DNA of 64,000 nucleotides. Origin: Cordia subcordata (Eukaryota > Streptophyta > Magnoliopsida > Boraginales > Cordiaceae). Each line of letters opens with the position of its first letter. Position 1 is the first letter of the stretch. The stretch spans positions 186,001 to 250,000 of the forward strand of contig JAPTOF010000030.1 of NCBI GenBank assembly GCA_028554755.1, written 5' to 3'. Position numbers and translations under genes: made by a program. This document shows, in pieces, positions 44,346 to 55,107 of this stretch. The notes under the pieces were generated by a model, which was not told the DNA's origin, ran no database searches, and worked only from the letters and a program-made list of their open reading frames with translations.

Positions 44346-46689
44346 TTGTTTCTTCTAGCCTTGCCTTGCTTTTGATTTTCTTGTGTCTCTTCCTTGTTGT
44401 TTTTTTTTTCCTCTCAAATCTAGATTAGGTTAGTATTGTTGTATCATATGACGATTGTTGGGAAAACCATTGGGAAAGTTGCTTGGAGAATCTTGCTGTC
44501 CCTTTTACTTTGGAGGAAATCAAAGAAACGCTCTTCTCACTCAATTCAAACAAAAGTCCCGGCCCTCATGAATACACCTCCCACTTTTATAAGATGGCTT
44601 AGGACATTGTTGGAGAAGATGTGCTTATGGCCATTAGCTCTTTCTTTAGCTCATCAAAGATTCTTAAGGAGGTAAATGCAACATATATTGCCCTTGTTCC
44701 TAAAGTGTAAAATCCTTCTTCGGTAAAGGACTTTAGACCTATATCTTATTGCAACACCATTTATAAATGCATCTCAAAGTCGCTTGCAAATAGAATCAAA
44801 GATCGTTTACCTTCTATTATATCATGGAATCAATCAGCCTTTATGAAGGGAAGGCTTATTAATGAGAACATCCTTATGGCATATGAACTTCTTAGAGGCT
44901 ACACAAGATCACATCTTTCCCCTAGGTGTGCCCTCAAAATTGATATCATGAAGGCTTTTGATTCTCTCAATTAGAGGTTCATTAAGTTTACACTTCTTGC
45001 TTTTGGATTTCTGGAATTCTTTGTGAAATGGATTATCACTTGCATCACTTCATCAAGCTTCTCTATTGCTCTAAATGGTAGTCTTGAGGGATATTTTACA
45101 AGGGCAAATGGAAAGGTTTGGTTTCCACCCAAAATGTGCAAAATTGAAGCTTAATCATCTTTGCTTTATGGATGACCTTTTCATCCTTTGCAAGGGAAAT
45201 TTGGATTCAATTGAGTGTATCATGGAAGTTTTGAGCAATTTCTTTTCTCTCTCCAGCTTGAAAGTTAATTATGCCAAAAGTGAAATCTTTCTTGGAAGAG
45301 TCTCTCAAGAGGAAAACTTTCTATTCTCAATCAAGTGCAGTTTAAAGAAGGTACCCTACCTATTAGATATTTGGATGCTCCCTTTGTATCTAGAAAGCTT
45401 AGAAAGGCTAATTGCTTACCACTTATGGAGAAAATTACAAGGAAGCTTGAAATTGGCCCACTTATTGGCTCTCATATGTAGGTAGATTAACTCTTATAAA
45501 GTCTATCCTCTTACAAATTTGTGCTTATTGGGCTGGTGCACTTCTTCTACCTAAAGGAATCATTGTAGCAATTGAATCCAAATTTTGCGCTTTCCTTAGG
45601 AGGGATACCGGAGCTAAAATTGCTTGGAAAGACATTTATTTGTACTCCTTTTGATGATGGTGGATTGGGAATCCAGAAGATTGAAGATATTAACAACATT
45701 TATCTTCTAAAAGCCTTTTGGAGAATGTATGCATGCTAGCAAACTCTTTGGAGTAATTGGATTCATGGAAACTACATCAAAATTGGATCAATTTGGACAG
45801 CAAATCCCTCAAATGATGGTAGTTGGATCTTTAAAAGCCTTCTTAATTGTTGAAACGTTGCAAGGTCTCATATCACTCATATCATTGGCAATGGAAAGTA
45901 TACACACTTTTGGCATGATAATTGGCACATGGAAGGCATTCTTGGCATCCATTGGAGTAGCACTTTTAACAATCTACCCTTTTACGCAAAGGATAGTGAT
46001 TTCTACTCTCAAGGCAATTGGTGTTGGCCTTCCCACCTCTTGCACATTAATGCCCCACACCTTGAGCTTGTGGAAGAAAATCTGGATACTTTCACTTGGG
46101 ATCTTTCTCCAAAGGGAGATTTTAGCTTTGCACATACTTGGGAGAATTTTTGAACTAAGCAAAATAAAATTGGATGGCACAATATTGTGTGGTTTAAAGG
46201 GCATACTCCTCGGCATGCATTTATTGCTGGGCTTGCAATTCATGATCGCCTTAATACAAAATTCAGAATGTTAACTTGAGGCATTGAGATTAATCCCACT
46301 TGTATCTTTTGCAACATTAGGTGTGAAACTAGAGACCATCTTTTCTTCAATTGTTATTTTACTAGGAGAATTTGGTGAATGGGTGGGAACCTCAAAGCTA
46401 CCATACTCAAGCATCTCTTGGAACCTGCCATTTATTTTGTCTGGAATTAAAGGAATTGCCAAGAATTTCACAAAGGAGTCAAAACGGAGGAGCAATTATT
46501 CTCATCCATTTATAATCATGTTCAATCAAAATGTGTTAGTGGAAAACACTTCACTTCCTCTAGCACTAATAGGCAAATTTGTAAATTGTGGGGGATTGAA
46601 GAAATACTTGTTTAGGTCAGCCCTACTCTTTATAAATGTTTTGTATATTCATCGTTAATACAAATCTCACTTTTCTCGTGAAAAAAAAA
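44346..46689 (+). pseudogene. LINE ORF2 without endonuclease (RT, zf-RVT), poly(A) tail
   Basis: After ORF1 the sequence jumps directly to RT: FTLEEIKETLFSLNSNKSPG (44490-44560), KDFRPISYCNTIYKCISKSL, GRLINENILMAYELLRGYTR, KIDIMKAFDSLN then a stop. The block between GYFTRANG and the catalytic region has lost GIRQGDPLSPY; the frame 45075-45485 carries LCFMDDLFILCKGNLDSIEC (FADD changed to FMDD). The zf-RVT part covers 45700-46370 with frameshifts (CIFCNIRCETRDHLFFNC). The tail is A9 at 46681-46689. EN was deleted, so the copy is defective beyond its stops. Confidence 0.9.
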
Positions 46690-46768
46690 TATGATTTGTG
46701 GGGTTTGTGATGTACTTGTTACAATTTTGTGGTTATAAAAACCTTTCTTACCTCGCAAAAAAAAGGCT
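46690..46768 (+). mobile_element. Short LINE 3' tail of the stem-loop type
   Basis: GGGGTTTGTGATGT, CTTGTTACAATTTTGTGGTT and CTTTCTTACCTCGC followed by A8 aligns with the end of the 3' UTR at 59733-59794. It is a severely truncated copy beginning at the right arm of the stem-loop described there. Confidence 0.6.
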
Positions 46769-47525
46769 TCCTTGAGAAGGGAAGTATGAGTTGTCACCTA
46801 TTGATGGGTAAAGGACACTCCACTTTTTTGAGGAGAACACTTCAAATCAACCATCAAGCAATTGTCCGGTCCAAGCTTCTTTTCTCCAGCGGGTAAAGTC
46901 CTTGCCATACCATTTTCTTTCTCTTGCATGACTGAAGCACTATGAGAGGTATTCGCTTTTTGGGAAGCTTGTAATGGAGGACTAGTTTGTGAAACAAAGA
47001 GTCCTTTAGCTAGCTCTAATTCCAAAAGTTTCTTTTAGGAGGGAGATTTGGAACAATCTTTGAGAGAAAGTGATTCGGACCAATTTTTAGCTAGCAAGGG
47101 GTTCTTTGGCTTGAAATTGCTTTTCTTCAAGTTCTTTGTATGTCCTCCCAGCGTCAAGAGCATCAAAAGCTTCCTTAAGAGTTTTGGAGGTTGATGGAGC
47201 CTCTCTACTCTCTTGGAATGAGTGTTAAGAGGCGAAATCAACCTCGTCAATGGAGGTTAAGCTTTTGGCAGAATTTGCAAATGAACTTTCAACATGAGAA
47301 ATCTTCTTTACTTGAATTTGAGCACTCATTCTAGAAGAAGATGAAGAAGTCTTAGTAGAGAAACTCTTTTTCCTATCCATGAAAAGTGTTAAGGCTAAGG
47401 GACGGGTATGGAAGAAGTGTTTAGGTTGAGTGTATAGGTTAACGGTGGAGAAAATGATGGGGATGGGTGGTGGTGGTGTGATGGCAATTTGCAAGAGGCT
47501 TAAAGAGAAGGAGGAGAAATTTCAT
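46769..47525 (-). pseudogene. LINE ORF1 N-terminal part, inverted
   Basis: The start is ATG at 47380 (MDRKKSFSTKTSSSSSRMSA). Shifted frames continue SLTSIDEVDFAS, KPKNPLLAKNWSESLSLKDC, PAGEKKLGPDNCLMVDLKCS. A leader reaches about 47525. It follows the tail of the preceding LINE without a gap and meets zf-RVT sequence of opposite orientation, so it looks like the inverted 5' part of one LINE with the segment at 47526-48144. Confidence 0.78.
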
Positions 47526-48144
47526 GACTAGAAAAAGATGCCTTGAAGGGTACAACATCATCTAGCACAAGAGCCATAGCTTCATTGTTCGACTTACATA
47601 TCTTGATTGTCTTAACACAAAATTTAGAATCTTACGTTGGGGATTCAACATCAATCCTTCTTGCATCTTTTGTTATTTGGATTGTAAAACAAGAGATCAC
47701 CTCTTCTTTGAATGTAGCTTTACTAGGAGAATTTGGAAAAAAGGTCTACATCTTTCTTTAATTCCAGAGAACCTGATATGTTGGAAGTACATCATTGATT
47801 ATATCACTTTTATGCACTTGAAAAGCATTTGAAGGCCACCATTGTCAAGCATCTTTTGGAGCTACCATCTACCATATTTGGATTGAAAGAAATCAGCTTA
47901 TTTTCAATAATGAAGCAAAACCGAGGAGTATATTTTCAATGCTATTTTTAATGATGTAAGAGTTAAGCTCTCTTGTGGTAGAAAATTTACTTCCTCTCTT
48001 TTGAACAAAACTTTATGTAAATTGTGGAGGCTAGATGATTTCATTATATAGGACCATCATCCACTTTTTTCACACTCTTTGTACTTGTACATTTTCTTTT
48101 TGACTTTGTGGAATACAAACACTCTTACTTGCCCTGTAAAAAAA
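47526..48144 (+). pseudogene. LINE ORF2 C-terminal zf-RVT fragment with poly(A)
   Basis: LDCLNTKFRILRWGFNINPS is read across frames. It is followed by CIFCYLDCKTRDHLFFECSF (47660-47720), RRIWKKGLHLSLIPENL and HLKATIVKHLLE, the zf-RVT cysteine/histidine cluster and ORF2 end. A7 is at 48138-48144. Confidence 0.85.
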
Positions 48145-48490
48145 GCCAACGGTGGTAGATGGAAGCTCCCAATAAGCCCTTCAAGATTATAGCCTTCATA
48201 TTGTTTTCAAGTGCACAAGGGGAGAGATAGGCGATGATATCATCCCAAGCAACAAGTCTCTCTAGGATCAAAGTAATATGAAACTACACTCAATGAAACT
48301 ATACTCTAACATCCCATACTACAAAACAATATGAAGGCTACAATCTAGAGAAACTACACTAAGAAAAGATGATTGGGCATTTCACATCCCATACCACAAA
48401 AGTTGCAAAGAGGATTTAATGAAGTGGCCCAGGAAAGCATATGAAACTTTGTGTTTAGTCTATCTTTGAAAGCAAGCCAAGTAAAAAAGC
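48145..48490 (-). pseudogene. LINE zf-RVT fragment, inverted
   Basis: The minus strand reads FFTWLAFKDRLNTKFHMLSW near 48420-48480, then NPLCNFCGMGCEMPNHLF and LVAWDDIIAYLSPCALENNM. It lacks a poly(T) start: its left end is fused to the tail of the preceding LINE, and its right end is head-to-head with the next. Near 48250-48350 the words 'atgaaactacact' and 'aatatgaaggcta' occur more than once, a local rearrangement. Confidence 0.75.
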
Positions 48491-49200
48491 CATGTCATGC
48501 CAAATGGCATGATAAAGGAACTCTTTTTGAACATTGGAGAAGTGCCTTCACCCATCCACCACTTTATGTAAAGGTTTGTGATCTTTTCTCTAATGGTGTA
48601 AGGAATTGGCCTATTCAACTTTTTCATATTGGCATGCCAAATTTTGGGCTTAAAGAGCACATTCCGGACTCTTTCTCTTAGGGTTTATCCATAAATGGTC
48701 ATTTCTCTTTTAAGCACACTTTGGATCACATTCGTAGAAGAAAAGGCAAAGTTGAGTGGCACAATATCATTAGGCACAAAAACCATACTCCACGGCATGC
48801 ATTCATCACTTGGCTTGCAATGCATGATTGCCTCACCACAAAATTCAGAATGCTCTCTTGGGGAATGGAAATCAATACAAATTGCATTTTTTTTTGTAAT
48901 TTGGCTTGTGAGAAAAGGGATCGCCTTTTCTTCCATTACACCTTTACAAGAAGAATTTGCCAAAGTGGACTCGAGTTAATTTTTTTATGAAAGACCCATT
49001 TCTTACATGGGGGGACATCTTTGCTTTCATCACTGCACATACTTTCGAAAACAATCTCAAAGTAACCATCTTCAAACATCTCTTGGGTGCAACAATTTAC
49101 TTTTTTTGGCTGGAAAGGAACAACCGTGAATTCAACAAAGGAGCCAAGACGGAGGAACAAATTTTCTCATCTATTTTTAACCATATGAGGCTTAAATGTT
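48491..49200 (+). pseudogene. LINE zf-RVT region, interrupted by a younger LINE
   Basis: CHAKWHDKGTLFEHWRSAFT, HPPLYVKVCDLFSNGVRNWP, then HFSFKHTLDHIRRRKGKVEW, FITWLAMHDCLTTKFRMLSW and CIFFCNLACEKRDRLFF in shifted frames. It continues at 50031 after the inserted LINE (49201-50016) and ends with poly(A) at 50185-50194. Confidence 0.88.
49187..49200. repeat. Left 14-bp target duplication of the inserted LINE
   Basis: GAGGCTTAAATGTT here is repeated exactly at 50017-50030. Confidence 0.95.
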
Positions 49201-50016
49201 TTTTTTTTGTGGGGTAAGAAGAGATTTGTATTCATAAGTGAGAAGAGTAATGTACATGTACAAAAGAAACAAAAGGTGGAGAGAAATCCTATATAATGAT
49301 ATTTTCTAATCTGCACAATTTACAAAGGTGTTTGTTCAAAAGAGAGGATGTAAACTTTCTACCAGAAGATAGCATTACTCTAACTTCAATTTAGATATTG
49401 TTGAAGATGTGTTCCTCTGTTTTTGCTTCATTTTGAAAAATGCACTGATTTCTCTCAATCCAAATGTGATAAATTGCAGCTCCAAGAAACTGCTTGACGA
49501 TGGTTGCCTTCAAGTGCTTTTCAAGTGCAAAAGGAGCAATGTAATCAATGATATCTTTCCAACAAATTAGATTCTCCGGGATTAAGGCAAACTAAAGGCT
49601 TTTTCTCCAAATTCTTCTAGTAAATCCACATTCAGAAAAAAGATGGTCTCTTGTTTCATAACCCATGTAGCAAAAAATACAAGTAGCATTGGCATTGACT
49701 CCCCATTGAAGAATTTTGAATTTTATATTAAGTCTATCAAGAAAAGCAAGCCAAATAATGAAGCTATGCCTTGGATTGTGCCTTTTGTGCCAAATAATGT
49801 TGTGCCCCACAAAGTGATTTCCTTTCCTTCTAATGTGTTCCCAAGTATGTTTAAATGTGAAGTCACCATTAGGGGAGGGGATCCAAATGGTCTTGTCCAC
49901 AATATCTTCTTGGAGCACAAAGTTTGGGGCATTAATGTGAAGAAGATGGGTTGGCCAACTCCATCTACCATTAATAAGAGATCATTAACCTTGGTATAGA
50001 GAGGAGGACTCGGGAA
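49201..50016 (-). mobile_element. 5'-truncated LINE inserted into another LINE
   Basis: It starts with a T-run (49199-49208) and is flanked by the exact 14-bp duplication GAGGCTTAAATGTT (49187-49200 and 50017-50030). The minus strand encodes the zf-RVT end of ORF2: HSLFPSPPLYTKVNDLLLMV, NGDFTFKHTWEHIRRKGNHF, FIIWLAFLDRLNIKFKILQW, CIFCYMGYETRDHLFSECGF (49592-49918). The 5' truncation lies just before PSPPLYTKV. A perfect, long target duplication marks one of the younger insertions in the window. Confidence 0.95.
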
Positions 50017-50194
50017 GAGGCTTAAATGTTCGGTTGGAAAGCTTTTTACTTCTTCTAGTATTAACAAAACTATTTGTAAACTTTGGAGTATTTAAGAAAA
50101 TTCTTGTATATGCTGCCCCTTTTTACTTCTTTGACTCGTTTTTGTACATCATTTTCTTAATTCAAATTCATCATTTTTCACGTGAAAAAAAAAA
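50017..50194 (+). mobile_element. 3' end of the interrupted LINE
   Basis: It begins with the second duplication copy, then continues the ORF2/3' UTR end of 48491-49200 ('ctagtattaac', 'ctatttgtaaactttgg', 'ttttcacgtg') to A10 at 50185-50194. Confidence 0.9.
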
Positions 50195-50745
50195 GCCATG
50201 TCTTGGGTTGTAACCCTTGTACCAAATCAAAGAATGCCCAAGAAAAAGATCCCTTTTTGTTTGGATGTGATCCCAAGTTTTCTTGAAAGAAAAATCACCA
50301 TTTGAAAAGAGAGTCCAAATAGCGCAATCATCAACATTTTCCAAAAGAGAGAAGTTTGGAATAATTACATGCTAAAGATGCAAAGGCCAATTCCAAACAC
50401 CATTTTGATGAATAGAAGAAACTCTAGCATAAAGGGGTGGATGTGGCAAGGAGGAACACCAAAATTCGTCAAGGCCTTTAGGATGCCAAGAATCAAGGCA
50501 AAAGAAGGTGGAGTTACCATCTCAAATGCGATGAAAGATATGTTGTCTTGAAAGATTGCAGATATTGAAAATCATTTTGAGAACCTAGCTAGCATTATTA
50601 GGGCAAGACATTGTCTAGATAGAGCCATTCTTAATATAGTTACCATAGATCCACTTGCTCCAAAGTGAGTCCCTTTGGGAATACATAGTGAGTCCCTTTG
50701 GGATTACATTATCCTAAAGGATTTCAAGGTATAAGTAAGATTAAT
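50195..50745 (-). pseudogene. LINE fragment around the RT/zf-RVT boundary
   Basis: It follows the preceding poly(A) with 'gccatgtcttgggttg', LINE sequence that itself has an A-run before GCC in related copies, so the junction lies in A-rich microhomology. The minus strand corresponds to the region from GNYIK-like sequence (about 50640) to the middle of zf-RVT (50200). A 17-bp word AGTGAGTCCCTTTGGGA is duplicated at 50664-50680 and 50687-50703. No open frame is left. Confidence 0.7.
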
Positions 50746-51117
50746 CTCTTCAAGCTTTCAAACTTTCTCTCTCATCCGCTTCCTTATCATTACCTTTCTT
50801 GTAACTAGCCACCACCATCTTTCCACCACACATCACCACCAAACACCCATCATCCGTCTTCAACCTATACACTTTGCCTAAACGCTCCTTCCGAACCCGT
50901 CCCCAAGCCCCCACCGTTGGTTTTCATCGCTAGGAAGAAGAAAACTTCAAATTCTCCTATTCATTCTAGTGCTAGGTTTTTTGCTAATAAGCTAGTTCAA
51001 GAGGCTTCATCTTATGCAAACAAAACTCTCAGTTCGAGCCCAATTGAAATTATCATTCTTGTTGTAGTCAATGCTGAAATTTGGACGAGGGATGTTGTAA
51101 AGGCTCATTAGCCAATC
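50746..51117 (+). pseudogene. LINE 5' UTR and ORF1 start
   Basis: Bases 50760-50925 form a C-rich leader ('accaccatctttccacc', 'acacatcaccacc') unlike the A/T-rich surroundings, as expected for a LINE promoter/5' UTR. ORF1 follows: IARKKKTSNSPIHSSARFFA. Compared with MGKKK, MDRKK and MPKKK in the other copies, the start codon ATG has become ATC at 50926. It stops after NAEIWTRDVVKAH and is cut at about 51117. Confidence 0.75.
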
Positions 51118-54025
51118 CTAAGTTCCGTTAAAGAAAGTAATACTCACCTTAGCATTGTAATGTGGTATAGGAAAAGCACTACTCCAACGATCGTAGAGGA
51201 TACCATTCGGGTGCCAATTATCATGCCAAAAGGAGGTGCATGAACCATTACCCACTAAGTGTTTAATGTGCTTTCTTGCTTCCTCTCTAAACTTCAAGAT
51301 ACATTTGAAAATCCAGCTAGCATCATGAGGGTAAAGGATATTCCAAATAGAGCTTTCCTTAATGTAGTTTCCATGTATCCATCGGTTCCAAAGGGTGTTT
51401 CTATGAGCATACATTCTACAAAAAGTTTTGAGCATGTAAGTGTAGTTTATTTCCTCAAGTTTTCTAACACCCAAACCACCCTTAGGAAATGGCAAACAAG
51501 CTTCTTTCTATGCAACTTTTGGCCCTGTATCTCTCCAAAGAAAACACTTGAATTTTGATTCAATAGAGGACACAATTTATTTCAGAAGTAAGATGGCACT
51601 TGCCCAAAAAGCATAGATTTGAGAAAGGATAGATTTTGATAAGTAATAACCTACCCGTATATGAGAGCCAATTGTTTGCCCAATGTTCAATCTTGTTATT
51701 GATTTTTTCCAAAAGTGGGAGGAAATCCAATTTCTGAAGCTTTCTAGAGATGAGAGGAAGGCCCACATATCTAATCAAAAGCATACCTTCATTGAAACAC
51801 ACTTCATCAAGAATTGCTTGCTTAACTTCATGATACACACCACCAAAAAAGATATCACTCTTAGCTTTGTTTATCCTCAAATAAGAAAACGAGGAGAACT
51901 TTTCTAAAGTGTCCATAATGTGTTTAATAGACTTATAATTGCCTTTGCAAAAAATGAGAAGGTCATCCGCAAAGCAAGATGATTGAGCTTTAGAGATGAG
52001 CAATTGGGATGGAACTCAAAATCCTTGTTGTTGCTGAGTTTGTTATGCATGCAAGTTAGCACCTCCATAGCCATAACAAAAATATAAGGGGGGAGAGGAT
52101 CCCCTTGTCTAATACCATTTACACCCTTAAAAACCCCTTCAAGCTCACCATTAATTGAAATTGAGAAACATGGTGTAGAGATGCAAGCAAGAATCCAATT
52201 AACAAATCTCTTTGGGATCCCAAAAGCAATAAGCACAATTTCAATGAACTCCTAAGTAAGAGAGTCAAAAGCCTTCATGATATCTACTTTTAGTACACAT
52301 CTTGGGGAAATATGAGATCTTGCATAACCCCTAAGAATGTCATGAGCAATGAGGACATTTTCACTTATAATCTTATCCTTGATAAAAACAGATTGGTCCC
52401 AAGAAATGATGTGCTCCATGCAATGCTTCAATCTATTTGCAAAAATCTTAGAGATGCACTTGTAAATGGTTGTGCAGCAAGGATAGGTCTAAAGTCCTTT
52501 ACCATTGTAGGATTCTGGACTTTTGGAATAAGTGCAATGTGAGTGGAGTTTACCTCCTTGAGGAGCTTTCCTAATTCAAAGAAAGAGATGATTGCATTAA
52601 TGACATCAATGTCCCAAGTAGTCATGTAGAATTGTGAGGTGAATCCGTCTGGGCCTGAGCTTTTGTTCGGATTGAGAGAGAACATAGTTTGCTTGATTTC
52701 CTCCCTAGTGATAGGAGCATTGAGTGCAGCCACCATGTCTTCCTTAATTTGCTTACCAAGGATGTTTTTGATGATGTCCAAGCAAGCATTAGACTTTGAA
52801 GGAGTTCCAAGGAGTGACTTGAAATATTTAATAAACTCTTCCTTAACCTCAAAGTCTTTTGTAAGAAGCAGTCCATCTTGGTTGGTGATGGCTTTGATAG
52901 AATTCTTGCTCTTCCTTTCCTTGATTGCATTATGAAAGAATGTTGTATTTGCATCACCATCCTTAAGCCAATTTAGTCTTGATTTTTGGTGAAGAGCAGC
53001 TTTATAGGAAACTTCAAGTCTTTCAATATGCAAATTAAGGTTCTTCCCATCCTCAATAGTCTCGGCTCCATGGTCCCCGTTGAGTATGGCAAGTTGAATG
53101 GCCTCAAGCTTGTTCTTAAGCTCCTTGATGGCACAGGGGATGTGCTTGAAATATTTACAATCAAAGTCTTTAAGTGCATGCTTGAGGCATTTTTGCGTTT
53201 GCATAAACACATACATTGGAGTGCCAAAAACCCATGCACTCCAATGTTTGCTAACCAAGGGTAAAAATTCATGATGCTCAGTCCAAACATTAAAGAATTT
53301 AAACAGCTTGCGAGAAGAGAGCCACACCTTACAAGTATGCAAAAGAAGTGGACAATGATCGGATAATCTGGGGGTAGCAACCACCAAAAAGGAATCATTT
53401 ATTGATTGAAGCCATCCATTGTTTGTAAGAACTCTATCAAGTTTGCTTGCCAAGAATTGAGAATTTTGGCTCTTATTTGTCCACGTAAAGTGAGGTCTCA
53501 TTGCATTCATCTCATGAAGATTTACCTTAAGGATGCAATTTTTGAAGTCGCAAGCACTTCTAGGAATGTTATGACCATTTGGTTTATCACCACAATGAAG
53601 AATTTCATTGAAATCCCCCATTACGCAATAGTTTCCATTTTCACACCATTTATTCCAAAGATCAAGCTTCTTCCTTAGAACTTTCCTCATTTGAGATTCA
53701 TTCTTCCCATAGACAAAAGCCACAAAAAGAGATCGATGAATATTCTTAAAATGGAAGAGAGCACCTTGGTCAAAAGAGTCAATCCATTTTGCTTTGATGT
53801 TTTGTTTCCAAAAGGGCCAAAGTCTCCCAATAATATTGCCATCCAAGTAGCTCATAAAACCCAAGCTTCCAAAAGAAGAGTTTATTGCCAAAATGCTGTC
53901 ACTATTCACCACTTTACTTTCCAATACACAAAGACATCCAACTGATGCTTATTTATTAGGGATTTAACCTCTTTTTGTTTTTTAGGGAAATTAAAGCCCT
54001 TAATGTTCGAAGAGCCTAGAATCAT
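51118..54025 (-). pseudogene. LINE ORF2: endonuclease, RT and start of the C-terminal region
   Basis: This is the most complete ORF2 here. The start is ATG at 54025. From 53924 the 498-codon frame reads LDGNIIGRLWPFWKQNIKAK, VFVAFVYGKNE-like sequence, YCVMGDFNEILHCGDKPNG, HFTWTNKSQN, ASKLDRVLTN and RLSDHCPLLLHTC, so the EN residues are kept. Then LNWLKDGDANTTFFHNAIKE and RT entry NPNKSSGPDGFTSQFYMTTW. Shifted frames give FGIPKRFVNWILACISTPCF, GVNGIRQGDPLPPYIF, SCFADDLLIFCKGNYK (FADD), and MLKTFCRMYAHRNTLWNRWI at 51118-51495. Motif A, the zf-RVT end and the poly(A) are lost or decayed; the 3' end is cut at 51118. Confidence 0.92.
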
Positions 54026-55107
54026 TTTTGAAGTGGAGGGATTTGAGCCCTTTGCTCTTGATCAATGTCATATCTATTTTCCTCAAGTTGATGATTTGTT
54101 TTGACTTCACCTTCTTCAAACTTGCCAATTTCTTCAATTCCATCTAGGACCTCAAAATGGTTTGTGTTTGCTAAGGGGGAGGAGTCCTTTTCATGAGTCA
54201 TTTGTTACAGCCGAGATGCATCTTCATGTGTCTTCAAAATTAAGGCTTCACTTTGGACCAATTTTTCATTTTCTTCTCTATTTCTTAAGCTATTCCTCCA
54301 AACAATTGGTTGCTATTATTGTTTACCACCTTGGTTTCCAAAATGAAAATGATGTCCAAGTGGTGTTTATTGATGAAAAGCTAGATATTTTTTTAGCTTA
54401 TTAGGGGAATTAAGACCCCTAATGTTCCATGAACTCAAAATCATGATTAGGTATTGGGGGGGAGGGAGGGGAGATCCTTCTAAACCAAGAGGTGGATCCC
54501 CAACATTAACAATCTTCTCTTCATGTTTCTTATCCTTCTTTGAGTCTTGCACCTCTAAATTTTGAATTTCCCCCTCTTCAATGTCAATCCCTCCATTGAG
54601 TGCATTGAAGTGCTTCTTGTGATGAAGAGGAGCATTTGCTTCTCGGCTAAAGTGTGAAGGCTGAGAATCTTCTTTGGTTGAAGAATTTGAGTTCAAGTTA
54701 GGAGATTCAAATTGAATTCCCACTTTTCGTTTTGGAATGATTCTTTATTGTTGGGGTGGTAATGTTGGAGCTTGCATTTGTGATTTCGATTTTGATGGAC
54801 AAGCCTCCTCCAAGTGTCCCACCATTTTGCAATGTATGCATTTCAAGGGCTTTCATACATACTCCACTTCAACTTTTGCCTTTGATCCATCTCTAAGTTT
54901 GGGATAAATGGTGTCCGGGAGATTTTCTCACGATTTACTTCAATGCAGAGCCTATCATATTCCAAATTCCTTTGAGCTTTAGTGAAGGCATCCATTTGGA
55001 TAGGGGTTTTAATAAAAGATGTAGCATAGCCGAGACCATGTTTTGACCATAAGCTATTAGGAACATCTCTTAACTTTATCCAAATTGGAACTTTGTTGCA
55101 ATTCAAG
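54022..55107 (-). pseudogene. LINE ORF1, C-terminal two thirds, with a tandem repeat
   Basis: DUF4283 end: NCNKVPIWIKLRDVPNSLWS, GLGYATSFIKTPIQMDAF, RLCIEVNREK (54843-55106). A knuckle CIHCKMVGHLEEAC is read near 54790-54840. The C-terminus is present twice: 54723-54318 has HFNALNGGIDIEEGEIQNLE running into an ORF2 start (MILSSWNIRGLNSPNKLKKY). Then 54230-54022 has NHFEVLDGIEEIGKFEEGEV ending RAQIPPLQK and a stop whose TGA overlaps the ORF2 ATG (ATGA at 54022-54025). ORF1 is cut at 55107 by the poly(T) of another LINE. Confidence 0.85.

Noticed and set aside
53406..53945. Plus-strand open stretches opposite the LINE ORF2
   Set aside because: Antisense shadows of the 498-codon EN/RT frame.
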